Origin: Actinomycetota bacterium
GTDB lineage: Bacteria; Actinomycetota; Acidimicrobiia; Acidimicrobiales; CADCTF01
Direction: 5' to 3'
DNA: 19,666 bases
Assembly (NCBI GenBank): GCA_019348305.1
Contig: JAHWJQ010000012.1
Location: 1-19,666 of the forward strand
The notes under the pieces are model-generated. The model worked only from the letters and a program-made list of their open reading frames with translations. It searched no databases and was not told where the DNA came from. Positions 1-7,478 of the stretch are shown in pieces. A program made the position numbers and the translations under genes. How positions within the stretch are numbered: the stretch's first letter is position 1; each line of letters begins with the position of its first letter.

Positions 1-133
1 TCTTGGTCTTGCGAACGCCCTTGGCCACGGCCCGCACCTTCCCGCGGCCCTCCGTCAAGAAGGTGACGATCCTGTCGGCCTCTCCCAGGCGGATCGTCCG
101 CAGCACCACCGCCGACTCCCGGTAGAGCGCCAT
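1..133 (-). CDS. recO: DNA repair protein RecO, N-terminal part (runs off the window)
   Basis: RecO helps RecF/RecR load RecA on gapped DNA and anneals single strands. Only the first 44 codons are present, reading on the minus strand from an ATG at 133-131. The peptide has the typical start of the RecO OB-fold domain: [19 protein letters not shown], then a strand ending [17 protein letters not shown]. Its ATG shares a base with the uppS stop (TGATG), so it is translationally coupled to uppS, and no separate promoter is needed. A recO-uppS neighbourhood is common in actinobacteria, although there recO usually precedes uppS. The identification rests on a short but characteristic N-terminus; the C-terminal zinc and helical domains are outside the window. 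Confidence 0.85.
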   Translation of the reverse strand, partial: MALYRESAVVLRTIRLGEADRIVTFLTEGRGKVRAVAKGVRKTK

Positions 134-861
134 CAGTCATCCAGCTCCTCGACACCGCCGAAGCGACGGGTCCGTCGCTGGTACTCGCGCACCGCGTCGA
201 ACAGGTGTTCGCGGCGGAAGTCCGGCCACAGGACGTCGGTGAAGACGAGCTCGCTGTAGGCCAGCTCCCACAGGAGGAAGTTCGAGATCCGGAACTCACC
301 CGAGGTGCGCACGACCAGGTCCGGGTCGGGCATCTCCGGCTGGTAGAGATTGGCCCTGATGGCCTTCTCGTCGATCTTGTCCGCCGGCACCCCTTTTTCC
401 ACCAGTGCCCGCACCGCGTCGACGATCTCTGCTCGGCCTCCGTAGTTGAAGGCGATGCACAGGGTCATGCGCCGGTTGCCGGCAGTGAGCTCGAGCGCCT
501 CGTCCATTCGCCGGATCAGCCGCTTGGGCACCCTCCAGTCGCGGCGGCCGGCAAAGGTGATGCGGACTCCCCGTTCGTGCAGCTCGTCGCGCCGGTCGGT
601 GAGGATCCGCTCGTTGAAGCCCATGAGGTAGCGGACCTCGTCCAGGGGACGGCGCCAGTTCTCGGTGGAGAAGGCATAGACGGTCAACCACCGCAGGCCT
701 AGATCGAGGGCTCCTTCGACGGTGTCGAACAGGGCATCCTCTCCGGCTGCGTGGCCATCGGTGCGCCGCAGGCCCCGGCGGGTCGCCCAGCGGCCGTTCC
801 CGTCCATCACGCAGGCGACGTGGGCCGGAATGCGCGACGGATCGATTGCGGCCGGAGTCAC
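133..861 (-). CDS. uppS: Isoprenyl (undecaprenyl-type) diphosphate synthase
   Basis: Cis-prenyltransferase that condenses isopentenyl diphosphate onto an allylic primer to make the polyprenyl carrier lipid for cell-wall synthesis, at the cytoplasmic face of the membrane. From the chosen GTG the protein has 242 residues, normal for the family. Visible signatures are MDGNGRW (about 19-25, catalytic Asp in the diphosphate-binding loop), FSTENW (about 64-69) and the C-terminal RTSGE...NFLLWEL block (from about 185) that binds IPP. The frame stays open upstream to 1011, but that would overlap the divergent membrane gene and adds residues without family character. The GTG at 861 lies 7 nt after a TACCGT box, supporting a leaderless start there. 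It is followed at once by recO. Confidence 0.93.
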   Translation of the reverse strand: MTPAAIDPSRIPAHVACVMDGNGRWATRRGLRRTDGHAAGEDALFDTVEGALDLGLRWLTVYAFSTENWRRPLDEVRYLMGFNERILTDRRDELHERGVRITFAGRRDWRVPKRLIRRMDEALELTAGNRRMTLCIAFNYGGRAEIVDAVRALVEKGVPADKIDEKAIRANLYQPEMPDPDLVVRTSGEFRISNFLLWELAYSELVFTDVLWPDFRREHLFDAVREYQRRTRRFGGVEELDD

Positions 862-868
862 CGGTTCG

Positions 869-874
869 ACGGTA
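869..874 (-). promoter_or_regulatory. Candidate -10 box (TACCGT) for leaderless uppS
   Basis: Read on the minus strand, TACCGT matches the actinobacterial TAnnnT -10 pattern and is separated by 7 nt from the GTG at 861-859. This would put the transcript start on or beside the start codon. No recognisable -35 hexamer is seen 16-18 nt upstream. No Shine-Dalgarno sequence lies at a normal distance, which fits a leaderless message. Motif matching only. Confidence 0.4.
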
Positions 875-958
875 GCGCGCCCCGCCGTTGCTCCCAGGGC
901 AGCCCACGGACGGCTCCCGATGGCTTGCTCATGACCGCTGTGGGGTAGACCCGGCTCC

Positions 959-1861
959 GTGAAGGAGCGTCTCGTGGGCCCGCTGGTGGCCCGGTGGAAG
1001 TGGTTCGCCACTGCCGTTCGGGTTCAGGAGCGCTTCAGCGAGGTTCACGGCGGCTACCTGGCCGCCGCCATCACGCTTGCCTCGTTCCTGTCGATCTTCC
1101 CGCTGTTGCTCCTCGCCGTTGCCGTGGTGGGGTACCTCTCGCTCGAGGCCGACATCCCGGCCCAGGTCATCGAGCGCCTGGGGTTGACCGGGGAGGCGGC
1201 CAGGGCCGTGACGTCGGCCATCGCCACCGCCCAGAGGAGCCGAAGGGGAGCCCTCGGCATCGGCGCCATCGGGCTGCTCTGGTCGGGCCTCAGCATGGTG
1301 GCCGCCATCCAGTACGCCTTCGACAACGTGTGGCAGGTGACGGGTCGCGGCATCAAGGACAAGCTGGCCGGCCTCCTTTGGCTGGGTGGCGCGGTGGTCA
1401 TCCTCAGCGTGTCCCTTGCTCTCATCGCCGTCGTCACGCGCGCGCCGTTGTTGGCTCCCCTTTCGGTCCTGTTGGGGCTGGCGGCCAACTTCGCCATGTG
1501 GCTCTGGACCCTCAAGGCGCTGCTCAACGTGGTCCTGCCCTGGCGGGCGCTGGTGCCAGGAGCGGTCCTCGGAGCGGTAGGGCTCGAAGTCCTGAAGCTG
1601 GTCGGCGGGATCTACGTCCCCCGCTTGATGACGCAGACCTCGGGGCTCTACGGCTCCATTGGCGTCGTGTTCGCCATCCTCACCTGGCTGTTCTTCTTCG
1701 GCCGCCTGCTGGTTCTGGTGGCCGTGCTCACCGTGGTGCGGTGGGAAGAGGACAACGGCACGGTGACCGTCGAGATCGAGCTGCCCAAGCATCCCGACAC
1801 CGTGGTGGTGGAGGCCACCCGCGCCGGCGAGGCGAAAGACCCGGTACAGACGCCGGCCTAG
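959..1861 (+). CDS. YihY/BrkB-family integral membrane protein
   Basis: A 300-residue polytopic inner-membrane protein of the YihY/BrkB (virulence factor BrkB, once misnamed RNase BN) family; biochemical role unsettled, with some members proposed as transporters. The N-terminal part shows the family pattern: an amphipathic segment (RFSEVHGGYLAAAITLASF) leading into a hydrophobic helix (LSIFPLLLLAVAVVGYL), then about five more hydrophobic stretches. The middle contains LLWSGLSMVAAIQYAFDNVW, and the third quarter YVPRLMTQTSGLYGSIGVVF followed by a helix with WLFFFGRLLVLVAV, all typical. The C-terminus is a short soluble tail. The GTG start at 959 lies 7 nt after TAGACC, an imperfect -10 box, with no clear ribosome-binding site. 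It is divergent from uppS and convergent with the FlgN-like gene; the two stops overlap. Confidence 0.85.
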   Translation: MKERLVGPLVARWKWFATAVRVQERFSEVHGGYLAAAITLASFLSIFPLLLLAVAVVGYLSLEADIPAQVIERLGLTGEAARAVTSAIATAQRSRRGALGIGAIGLLWSGLSMVAAIQYAFDNVWQVTGRGIKDKLAGLLWLGGAVVILSVSLALIAVVTRAPLLAPLSVLLGLAANFAMWLWTLKALLNVVLPWRALVPGAVLGAVGLEVLKLVGGIYVPRLMTQTSGLYGSIGVVFAILTWLFFFGRLLVLVAVLTVVRWEEDNGTVTVEIELPKHPDTVVVEATRAGEAKDPVQTPA

Positions 1862-2292
1862 TCCCAGAGTGGTAGAGGCGAGGCGAGGAACTCCCGCAGC
1901 GAGCGCTGGATCATCCGGGGAGCGGCCACCGGAAGGACGACCACGCTGGCTCCTGCCCCTTCGGGCCTCACCGCAGCCGTGGAGAGTGCCTGCACCTGTT
2001 GGGCCAACGACCGCAGCGCCCGCAGTTGGGCGAGGAGCGCCCGCTTCCACTCCCGTGGCGCCCGCTCGCTCAGCTCCTGCAGTGTCGGGTCACCACTGAC
2101 GCCGAGCTCCAGTGCCAGCTCGCGGGCAATGATCGCCCGGTGGAGCTCGAGGCTGCTGATTGAGCGGAGCAACTCCTCAGTCGTGGGTGAGGAGGCAGGG
2201 AGATCGCCGGCGAGGCTGCCGGCGAGCAGGTCGAGCACCTCGCGCTCTCGCGAGAGCAGGCCGCAGAGCTGCTCGATCGTGGAGGCGATCAC
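1858..2292 (-). CDS. FlgN-like coiled-coil protein (putative flagellar export chaperone)
   Basis: A 144-residue soluble, mostly helical protein without membrane segments. The N-terminus (TIEQLCGLLSREREVLDLLAG, about 5-25) and the following helices have the leucine-heptad look and length of FlgN, the type III chaperone for hook-filament junction proteins FlgK and FlgL. A GDPTLQELSERAPREW stretch (about 67-82) precedes another long helix, LLAQLRALRSLAQQVQAL. The match is by pattern, not by a diagnostic residue, so 'coiled-coil protein of unknown function' is the fallback. It starts at GTG 2292, divergent from the FliA/WhiG-type sigma gene, which strengthens a flagellar link; no flagellar structural genes are in the window. 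A GCCGATGA element about 40 nt upstream resembles a FliA -10 box. Its stop overlaps that of the YihY gene. Confidence 0.55.
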   Translation of the reverse strand: MIASTIEQLCGLLSREREVLDLLAGSLAGDLPASSPTTEELLRSISSLELHRAIIARELALELGVSGDPTLQELSERAPREWKRALLAQLRALRSLAQQVQALSTAAVRPEGAGASVVVLPVAAPRMIQRSLREFLASPLPLWD

Positions 2293-2331
2293 CGCGCTGA
2301 TCCAACCACTCGCGTCACGTGCACGCCTTGT

Positions 2332-2339
2332 TCATCGGC
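2332..2339 (-). promoter_or_regulatory. Candidate FliA/WhiG-type -10 element (GCCGATGA)
   Basis: On the minus strand GCCGATGA matches the sigma-28/WhiG -10 consensus GCCGATAA at 7 of 8 positions, 39 nt before the GTG of the FlgN-like gene. The matching -35 (TAAA about 15 nt upstream) is not evident; TCAC is found there. GCCGAT is common by chance in such GC-rich DNA, so this is only suggestive. The context, next to a FliA-type sigma gene, is what gives it weight. Confidence 0.25.
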
Positions 2340-2454
2340 CCAACGCCGGCGCGGGTGAGGGTCGGCGGACTAGTTCTTTGTGACCACAGGGTCAATGGCC
2401 GCGGTGCTGTCCAAATGACGCGATCGGGCTCTAGTGGTTTCCGGGCCTTTCACG

Positions 2455-2460
2455 CAACAT
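2455..2460 (+). promoter_or_regulatory. Weak candidate -10 box (CAACAT) before the sigma gene
   Basis: CAACAT keeps the conserved A at position 2 and T at position 6 of a -10 hexamer and sits 6 nt before the GTG at 2467, the same geometry as TACGCT before dinG. No -35 is recognisable. It is the main reason for preferring 2467 over the in-frame GTG at 2434 as the sigma start. Confidence 0.2.
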
Positions 2461-2466
2461 GGCGTT

Positions 2467-3324
2467 GTGACCACACTGCGTAGGACCTACGAGCGGGACG
2501 TAGAGGACGGGCTGGTGCGGGACCACCTTCACCTCGTGCGTCGGGCCGTGGCCGAGATGGCCGCCAAGATGCCGCGCCACGCCGTTCGGGACGACCTCGT
2601 GTCGGCCGGGATGATCGGGCTGGCCCAAGCCGCCCGCAGCTTCGACGCGGCCCGCGGGGTCCCCTTCCACCGCTACGCAGCCACACGGATCAAGGGTGCC
2701 CTGCTCGACGAGTTGCGCAGCCAGGACTGGGCCAGCCGTCCGGTCCGGGCCAAGGCCCGTCAGATGAACCACGCCGCCGAGAGTCTGACCACCCGACTCG
2801 GGCGGATGCCCACGACCCGGGAACTTGCCGAGGCCATGGGCACAGATGTGGCAGCCGTGGACGGCCTCATCTCAGATGTGCACCGCGCCACCTTGCTCAA
2901 CTACGACGGCATTGTCCCCAGTGGCGAAGGAGACGCAATCTTCCTCGTGGAGGAGGACAACCCGGAGCTGGAGATGCTCGAGCGGGAACGAAACGCCTAC
3001 CTCGTCGACGCGGTACGGGCGCTCCCGCCACGCCTGCAGACCGTGGTGATCGGTTACTTCTTCCAGGACCGGTCCATGCAGGACATCGCCACGGAGCTCG
3101 GCGTCAGCGAGTCCCGGGTGTCGCAGCTGCGAGCAGAGGCACTCGACCTGCTCCGCGACGGCCTGAACAGCCAGCTCGACCCCTCCGACCTTCCCGACGA
3201 GCCCCCGGTCGGCCGGGTGGCGCGACGCAAAGCGGCGTACTTCGCGGCCATCGCCGCCTCCTCGACGCCGGCCGATCGCGTCGGCTCGGCGCCTCGCCCG
3301 GCAGCCGTGGGCGCCTGCGCCTGA
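2467..3324 (+). CDS. FliA/WhiG-family RNA polymerase sigma factor
   Basis: A sigma-70 family group 3 factor (285 residues) that would direct RNA polymerase to flagellar, sporulation or related promoters. Region 2 is visible as LVRDHLHLVRRAVAEMA, DDLVSAGMIGLAQAARSFD and FHRYAATRIKGALLDELRSQD; the RGALLDELR-type segment followed by PVRAKARQM is characteristic of FliA/WhiG rather than of SigA or SigB factors. Region 3 follows (LTTRLGRMPTTRELAEAMG). Region 4.2 has the HTH SMQDIATELGVSESRVSQL. A C-terminal extension of about 50 residues (RRKAAYFAAIAASS near its centre) goes beyond the usual end. An in-frame GTG at 2434 is an alternative start adding 11 residues; neither start has a good ribosome-binding site. 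It is divergent from the FlgN-like gene. Confidence 0.9.
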   Translation: MTTLRRTYERDVEDGLVRDHLHLVRRAVAEMAAKMPRHAVRDDLVSAGMIGLAQAARSFDAARGVPFHRYAATRIKGALLDELRSQDWASRPVRAKARQMNHAAESLTTRLGRMPTTRELAEAMGTDVAAVDGLISDVHRATLLNYDGIVPSGEGDAIFLVEEDNPELEMLERERNAYLVDAVRALPPRLQTVVIGYFFQDRSMQDIATELGVSESRVSQLRAEALDLLRDGLNSQLDPSDLPDEPPVGRVARRKAAYFAAIAASSTPADRVGSAPRPAAVGACA

Positions 3325-3338
3325 TCGGCCCGGCTGCC

Positions 3339-3355
3339 CCGAGGGCCGCCCTCGG
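3339..3355 (+). terminator. GC-rich hairpin after the sigma gene
   Basis: A perfect 7-bp stem CCGAGGG / CCCTCGG with a 3-nt CCG loop lies 15 nt after the sigma stop and is followed by CGCTTCT, not a real U-tract. It is placed to end the sigma transcript before the dinG -10 box at 3362. Tractless hairpins of this kind are common in actinobacteria. Confidence 0.4.
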
Positions 3356-3361
3356 CGCTTC

Positions 3362-3367
3362 TACGCT
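3362..3367 (+). promoter_or_regulatory. Candidate -10 box (TACGCT) for leaderless dinG-like gene
   Basis: TACGCT fits TAnnnT and is 6 nt before the GTG at 3374, so transcription would begin at or next to the start codon. The position where a -35 would lie is occupied by the stem of the preceding hairpin (CCGAGG), with no match to TTGACA. No Shine-Dalgarno sequence is present. Confidence 0.4.
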
Positions 3368-3373
3368 GGCGGT

Positions 3374-5251
3374 GTGAGCGAGGTTCGGGAGGCACTGGCG
3401 CGGGTGGTGCACGCGCTTCCCGGCGGGGGTGAGCCGAGGCCGGGTCAGCAGCAGATGGCCGAGGCGGTCAGTGAGGCGCTGGCCGAGCGGCGACACCTGA
3501 TCGTCCAGGCCGGTACCGGCACGGGCAAGTCGCTCGCCTACCTGGTGCCGGCGATCCTGTCCGGGTCCAGGTGCGTGGTGGCAACGGCCACCAGGGCCCT
3601 CCAGGACCAGCTGGCGGGCAAGGACCTGCCGTTCCTCCAGGAGCACCTCGGCGTGCCCTTCGAGTTCGCCGTCCTCAAGGGCCGGTCCAACTACCTGTGC
3701 CGCCAGCGGGCACTCGAAGTGGCCGGCGGTGGCGAGCAGCTCGCTCTCGACCAGGTGGACGAGGCAGAACTCGGAACGGTGGGTCGACAGGTCATCCGTC
3801 TGTTGCAGTGGGCGACCACCTCCCCCACCGGCGACCGCAGCGAGCTCGACTTCGAGCCGTCGCCGCGGGCATGGGCGCAGGTCAGCGTGAGCGCCATGGA
3901 GTGCCCCGGCGCCTCTCGCTGCCCGTCGGGCGACACCTGTTTCGCAGAGGCGGCCAAGGACGAAGCCGCCATGGCTGACGTCGTGGTGGTCAACACCCAC
4001 CTCTACGGGACGCACCTGGCCAGTGGGGGCTACGTGCTCCCTGAACACGACGTTGTCGTCTTCGACGAGGCCCACGAGCTGGAGGACGTGGCGGCGGCCA
4101 GTCTCGGCGTGGAGGTGGGCGCCGGCCGGTTCCGGTCCCTGGCCCGCAGCGCCAGGCCGCTGCTCGGCGAGCCCGACCGCTCTCTGGCCGACGCCGCCGA
4201 GGCGGCTGGGGAGCAGTGGGAAGAGGTGTTGCGGCCGCTCCGGGGCCAGCGCCTGCCCGCCGGCCTTGGTGACGACCTGGCTGCTGTGCTCACGTTGGTG
4301 GCGGATCGGACAACCCGGCTCAACTCGGCGGTGCGGAAGTCCGAAGGGGACGACGCCCGCCGCAACCGTGCCGTGCAGGCCGGCGGGCACCTGGCCGAAG
4401 ACCTCGCCTTTTTGGCCGACATACCGGGCGCGTACGTCTCGTGGGTGGAGGGGCCAGCGCACGCTCCCGTGCTGCGGACCTCGCCGGTCGACGTGGGGCC
4501 GCTGTTGTCGGAGAAGCTCTGGGGCGGTGTCACCTCGGTGCTGACGAGCGCCACCATCCCGCCCTTTCTGGGCGCCAGGGTGGGCATCGACAGCGACACG
4601 TCGACGGAGCTCGACGTGGGGAGCCCCTTCGACTACCCCCAGAACGGCCTGCTCTACTGCGCCGCCCACCTCCCCGACCCCCGCCACCCCAACTACGAGG
4701 CCGCGATGCACGACGAGCTCGAGGCCCTGATCCGGGCGGCGGGAGGGCGGACGCTCGCGCTCTTCACCAGCTGGAGGGCCATGCACGCCGCGGCGGATGC
4801 AGTGTCACCCCGGCTCCCCTGGCGCGTCCTCACCCAGGCCGACCTCCCCAAGCCGGCGCTGCTGGCCGCCTTCGCCGGCGAGGAGACGTCCTGCCTGTTC
4901 GCCACCATGGGGTTCTGGCAGGGAGTCGACGTCCCCGGCAACTCGCTGTCCCTCGTCACCATCGACCGCATCCCCTTCCCGCGACCCGACGAACCGCTGC
5001 TGCAGGCGCGCCGGGAACGGGCCGGCGGCGCCGCCTTCCGCGTGATCGACCTGCCCCGGGCGGCCACCCTGCTGGCCCAGGGCACGGGACGCCTCATCAG
5101 AGGCGCCACCGACCGCGGGGTCGTGGCCGTCCTCGACCCTCGCCTGGCCAAAGCGGGCTACCGGTGGGACCTGGTCCGGGCCCTGCCGCCGCTGCGGCGC
5201 ACCCGTCACCGCGCCGACGTCGAAGAGTTCCTGGCCCCGCTGCGCGCCTGA
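3374..5251 (+). CDS. dinG: DinG/XPD-family Fe-S ATP-dependent DNA helicase
   Basis: A 625-residue superfamily 2 helicase that unwinds DNA 5' to 3', including R-loops and forked structures, in DNA repair and replication conflict resolution. Motif I (Walker A) AGTGTGKS is at about 46-53, motif Ia at ATATRALQDQL, and the Walker B box VVFDEAH at about 228-234. Four cysteines that would ligate a 4Fe-4S cluster are at 109 (NYLC), 177, 183 and 189 (ECPGASRCPSGDTC). The C-terminal RecA-like half has LALFTSWRAMHAA, TMGFWQGVDVPG and the motif VI region QGTGRLIRG. All key residues are intact. The GTG start follows a -10 box by 6 nt. The gene is convergent with era across a 122-bp spacer. Whether it is orthologous to E. 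coli DinG or YoaA cannot be told by eye. Confidence 0.92.
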   Translation: MSEVREALARVVHALPGGGEPRPGQQQMAEAVSEALAERRHLIVQAGTGTGKSLAYLVPAILSGSRCVVATATRALQDQLAGKDLPFLQEHLGVPFEFAVLKGRSNYLCRQRALEVAGGGEQLALDQVDEAELGTVGRQVIRLLQWATTSPTGDRSELDFEPSPRAWAQVSVSAMECPGASRCPSGDTCFAEAAKDEAAMADVVVVNTHLYGTHLASGGYVLPEHDVVVFDEAHELEDVAAASLGVEVGAGRFRSLARSARPLLGEPDRSLADAAEAAGEQWEEVLRPLRGQRLPAGLGDDLAAVLTLVADRTTRLNSAVRKSEGDDARRNRAVQAGGHLAEDLAFLADIPGAYVSWVEGPAHAPVLRTSPVDVGPLLSEKLWGGVTSVLTSATIPPFLGARVGIDSDTSTELDVGSPFDYPQNGLLYCAAHLPDPRHPNYEAAMHDELEALIRAAGGRTLALFTSWRAMHAAADAVSPRLPWRVLTQADLPKPALLAAFAGEETSCLFATMGFWQGVDVPGNSLSLVTIDRIPFPRPDEPLLQARRERAGGAAFRVIDLPRAATLLAQGTGRLIRGATDRGVVAVLDPRLAKAGYRWDLVRALPPLRRTRHRADVEEFLAPLRA

Positions 5252-5284
5252 GCACGCAAACGTGCCCGGCCGGTGGAGGGCCGG
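5252..5284. terminator. Two tandem hairpins between convergent dinG and era
   Basis: Right after the dinG stop there is GCACG-CAAA-CGTGC (5252-5265), then CCGGCC-GGTGGAG-GGCCGG (5266-5284). Neither has a T-tract. Their placement suits transcription termination or 3' end protection for dinG, and inverted repeats act in both directions for the opposing era transcript. The rest of the 122-bp spacer to 5373 shows no gene or other clear structure. Confidence 0.35.
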
Positions 5285-5373
5285 CGCTATCGCGTGGGCC
5301 CTTTCGGCGACCAGACATGGGCACACGACGCGACGGCACGACCAAAAGCGCCCAAACGTGGAGACTCGGGAGG

Positions 5374-6210
5374 CTAGAAGCCGAGGCGCTCGAGGGCCTT
5401 GGCGTGGCGCTGCCAGTCCTTGTCCACCTTCACGAACAACTCGAGGTATGCCCCCGGCGCCAGCTGCTGGCGCACCGCCTGGCCCACCTGCTTGAGGACC
5501 GACCCGCCCTTGCCGATCACGATGCCCTTCTGGGAGTCGCGCTCGACCAGGATCTCGCAGCGGATGCGTGGCCACTCCCACTCGGTGACCCGGGTGGCGA
5601 TCGAGTGCGGCAGCTCCTCGCGGGCCACCGCCAGCAACTGCTCGCGCACCAGCTCGGCCACCCAGAACGCCTCCGGCACGTCGGTCACCATGTCGTCGGG
5701 ATAGAGGGCCGGCCCCTCCGGCATCCGCGCCACGATGGCCTCCACCAGCTCGGCCACGCCCTCGCCGGTGCGGGCCGAGACCGGGAAGTACTCGCTCTTG
5801 GCCAGCTCGCCGGCCGCCGCCAGCTGGGCCAGCACCTTCTCGCGGCTGGCGATGTCGGTCTTGTTGACGACCACGATGGCGTCGGGGGGCACCTTCTGGG
5901 AGACGAAACGGTCACCCCTCCCCACGTCCGCGGTGGCGTCGAGCACCAGCACGACGGCGTCGACCGAAGCCAGCGCGTCCTCCGCCGTGTCGTTGAGGCG
6001 CTCCCCCAGCAGCGTCCGGGGTTTGTGGATGCCGGGCGTGTCCACGAACACCACCTGGGCGTCGGGCCGGCTCAGCACGCCGCGGATCTGGCTGCGGGTG
6101 GTCTGGGGCTTGTCGGAGACGATCGACACCTTGGTGCCCAGGATCTCGTTGAGCAGCGTCGATTTTCCCACGTTCGGGCGTCCGACCAGCGCCGCGAACC
6201 CCGAGCGCAT
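5374..6210 (-). CDS. era: GTPase Era
   Basis: Essential-type GTPase that binds the 3' end of 16S rRNA and helps 30S subunit maturation. In this 278-residue protein the G-domain motifs are complete: G1 GRPNVGKST (10-18), G2 QTTR (about 36-39), G3 DTPG (57-60), G4 NKTD (116-119) and G5 SAR (about 145). The C-terminal KH domain has the RNA-binding loop GIVIGKGG (229-236). The ATG at 6210-6208 overlaps the stop of the upstream CNNM/CorC gene (TGATG); a TTG just upstream at 6213 is less likely. It is the last gene of the HIT-phoH-ybeY-corC-era run. In many actinobacteria recO and uppS follow close by; here a 4.5-kb plus-strand-rich segment separates them. Confidence 0.96.
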   Translation of the reverse strand: MRSGFAALVGRPNVGKSTLLNEILGTKVSIVSDKPQTTRSQIRGVLSRPDAQVVFVDTPGIHKPRTLLGERLNDTAEDALASVDAVVLVLDATADVGRGDRFVSQKVPPDAIVVVNKTDIASREKVLAQLAAAGELAKSEYFPVSARTGEGVAELVEAIVARMPEGPALYPDDMVTDVPEAFWVAELVREQLLAVAREELPHSIATRVTEWEWPRIRCEILVERDSQKGIVIGKGGSVLKQVGQAVRQQLAPGAYLELFVKVDKDWQRHAKALERLGF

Positions 6211-7478
6211 CAACCCTCGACCGGCTGGGGCACCTTCGTGATCCGGACCCGCCCGATGCGGCGCCCCTGCACCTTCTCGGCGGCGAGCCGGTGGCCGTCG
6301 TGTTCGACGGCCTCGCCTTCGGTGGGGACATGGCCCAGCAGGTTGAAGACGAAGCCACCAATGGTGTCCCAGTCACCTTCGGGGAACTCGGCCCCCAACA
6401 ACTCGTTCACCTCGTCCACCGCCATTCGGGCGTTGACGCGGTAGGCGCCCCCGGGCAGGGCCTCGATGGTCGGCTCCTCGACGTCGAACTCGTCGACGAT
6501 CTCGCCCACCAGCTCCTCGATGAGGTCCTCCAGCGTCACCAGGCCGGCGGTGCCGCCGTACTCGTCGACGACGATGGCGATGTGGAACTTCTCCCGCTGC
6601 ATCTCCCGCATGAGCTCGGAGACCCGCTTGGTCTCGGGCACGAACTGGGCGTCGCGCACCAGCTCGCGCACCGGCTTGTCCCCCTGGTCGTCCTGGACCG
6701 CCCTCATCAGGTCCTTGGTGTAGACGATGCCGATGATGTCGTCGATGCCCTGGTCGTAGACGGGGATGCGGCTGTAGCCGGCCGAGATGGCCACCTCGAG
6801 GACGTCGCTCACCTGGTCGCGTCCCTCGACGGCGACCATGTCGGGGCGGGGCACCATCACCTCGCGGGCCACGGTGTCGCCGAACTCGATGATCGAGCGG
6901 ATGAGCGCCCGTTCCTCCCGCTCGATCACCTGGTCGTTGGTGGCCACGTCGACCGTCGCCAGCAGCTCCTCTTCCGAGACGAACGGGCCCTGGGGGATGC
7001 CCTTGCCCGGGGTGATCACGTTGGACAGCACGATGAACAATCGGGTCACGAGGTTGATGGGAGGGAACGCCACCAGCACCTTCACGAGTGGTGCCGTCGC
7101 CAGCGCGGCGCGCTCGGTGTGCTGGAGAGCCCAGGTCTTCGGAGCCGCTTCGGCGAAGATGAAGGTGAGGACCACGTTGAAGAACACGGCGGCGGCCGAG
7201 CCCCAGGCACGCCCCAGCAGGTTCACCCCGACGAGGGTCGCCAGCGACGTCTGCAGCGTCTGCACCACGAGCACGACGAGCAGGATCGTGTTGAGGAATC
7301 GCTCGGGATGCTCGAGCAGCCCGACGAGCACGCCGGCGCCCCGGCGTCCCTCCTCGGCGAGGGCGCACGCCTTGATGCGGTTGATACGAGTCATGCTCGT
7401 CTCGGCAATCGCCAACAAGATGGCGAAGATCACGAGCAGCACCACCACTCCGAGGAGGGCGGCGTCGGTCCCGGTCAT
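6210..7478 (-). CDS. CNNM/CorC-family membrane protein (DUF21 + CBS pair + CorC_HlyC)
   Basis: A 422-residue membrane protein of the CNNM/CorC (hemolysin C-like) family, linked in other bacteria to Mg2+ or Co2+ export. The N-terminal DUF21 domain has hydrophobic segments at about 6-26, 62-90, 95-112 and 132-155, with the conserved NTILLVVLVVQT and FAEAAPKTWAL patches. A CBS pair follows (about 200-325; EFGDTVAREVMVPRPDM, then AIVVDEYGGTAGLVTLEDL), which typically binds adenine nucleotides. The C-terminal CorC_HlyC domain (about 335-415) contains GDWDTIGGFVFNLLGHVP. Its start codon overlaps the ybeY stop (ATGA) and its stop overlaps the era ATG. The position between ybeY and era is conserved in actinobacteria (compare the Rv2366c locus). 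Confidence 0.9.
   Translation of the reverse strand: MTGTDAALLGVVVLLVIFAILLAIAETSMTRINRIKACALAEEGRRGAGVLVGLLEHPERFLNTILLVVLVVQTLQTSLATLVGVNLLGRAWGSAAAVFFNVVLTFIFAEAAPKTWALQHTERAALATAPLVKVLVAFPPINLVTRLFIVLSNVITPGKGIPQGPFVSEEELLATVDVATNDQVIEREERALIRSIIEFGDTVAREVMVPRPDMVAVEGRDQVSDVLEVAISAGYSRIPVYDQGIDDIIGIVYTKDLMRAVQDDQGDKPVRELVRDAQFVPETKRVSELMREMQREKFHIAIVVDEYGGTAGLVTLEDLIEELVGEIVDEFDVEEPTIEALPGGAYRVNARMAVDEVNELLGAEFPEGDWDTIGGFVFNLLGHVPTEGEAVEHDGHRLAAEKVQGRRIGRVRITKVPQPVEG

Noticed and set aside
861..1011. N-terminal extension of UppS up to 1011
   Set aside because: It would overlap the divergent YihY gene by about 50 bp and adds 50 residues unlike the family; the GTG at 861 gives a normal length and has a -10 box at the right distance.
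1858..2292. The helical protein next to the WhiG/FliA-type sigma gene as an RsiG-like c-di-GMP-dependent anti-sigma factor
   Set aside because: RsiG carries the E(X)3S(X)2R(X)3Q(X)3D signature. I searched the 144 residues and found only an isolated ExxxS without the following Arg, Gln and Asp. FlgN-like fits better.
3104..4786. A 560-codon minus-strand open frame opposite dinG and the end of the sigma gene
   Set aside because: Composition is Arg/Gly/His-rich without domains, while the opposite strand encodes intact helicase motifs.
4441..6444. A 667-codon open frame on the plus strand across dinG and era
   Set aside because: It overlaps two well-supported genes in other frames, is low-complexity (Arg, Gly, Pro, then His, Leu, Asp) and has no family motif. 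Long antisense frames are expected in such GC-rich DNA.
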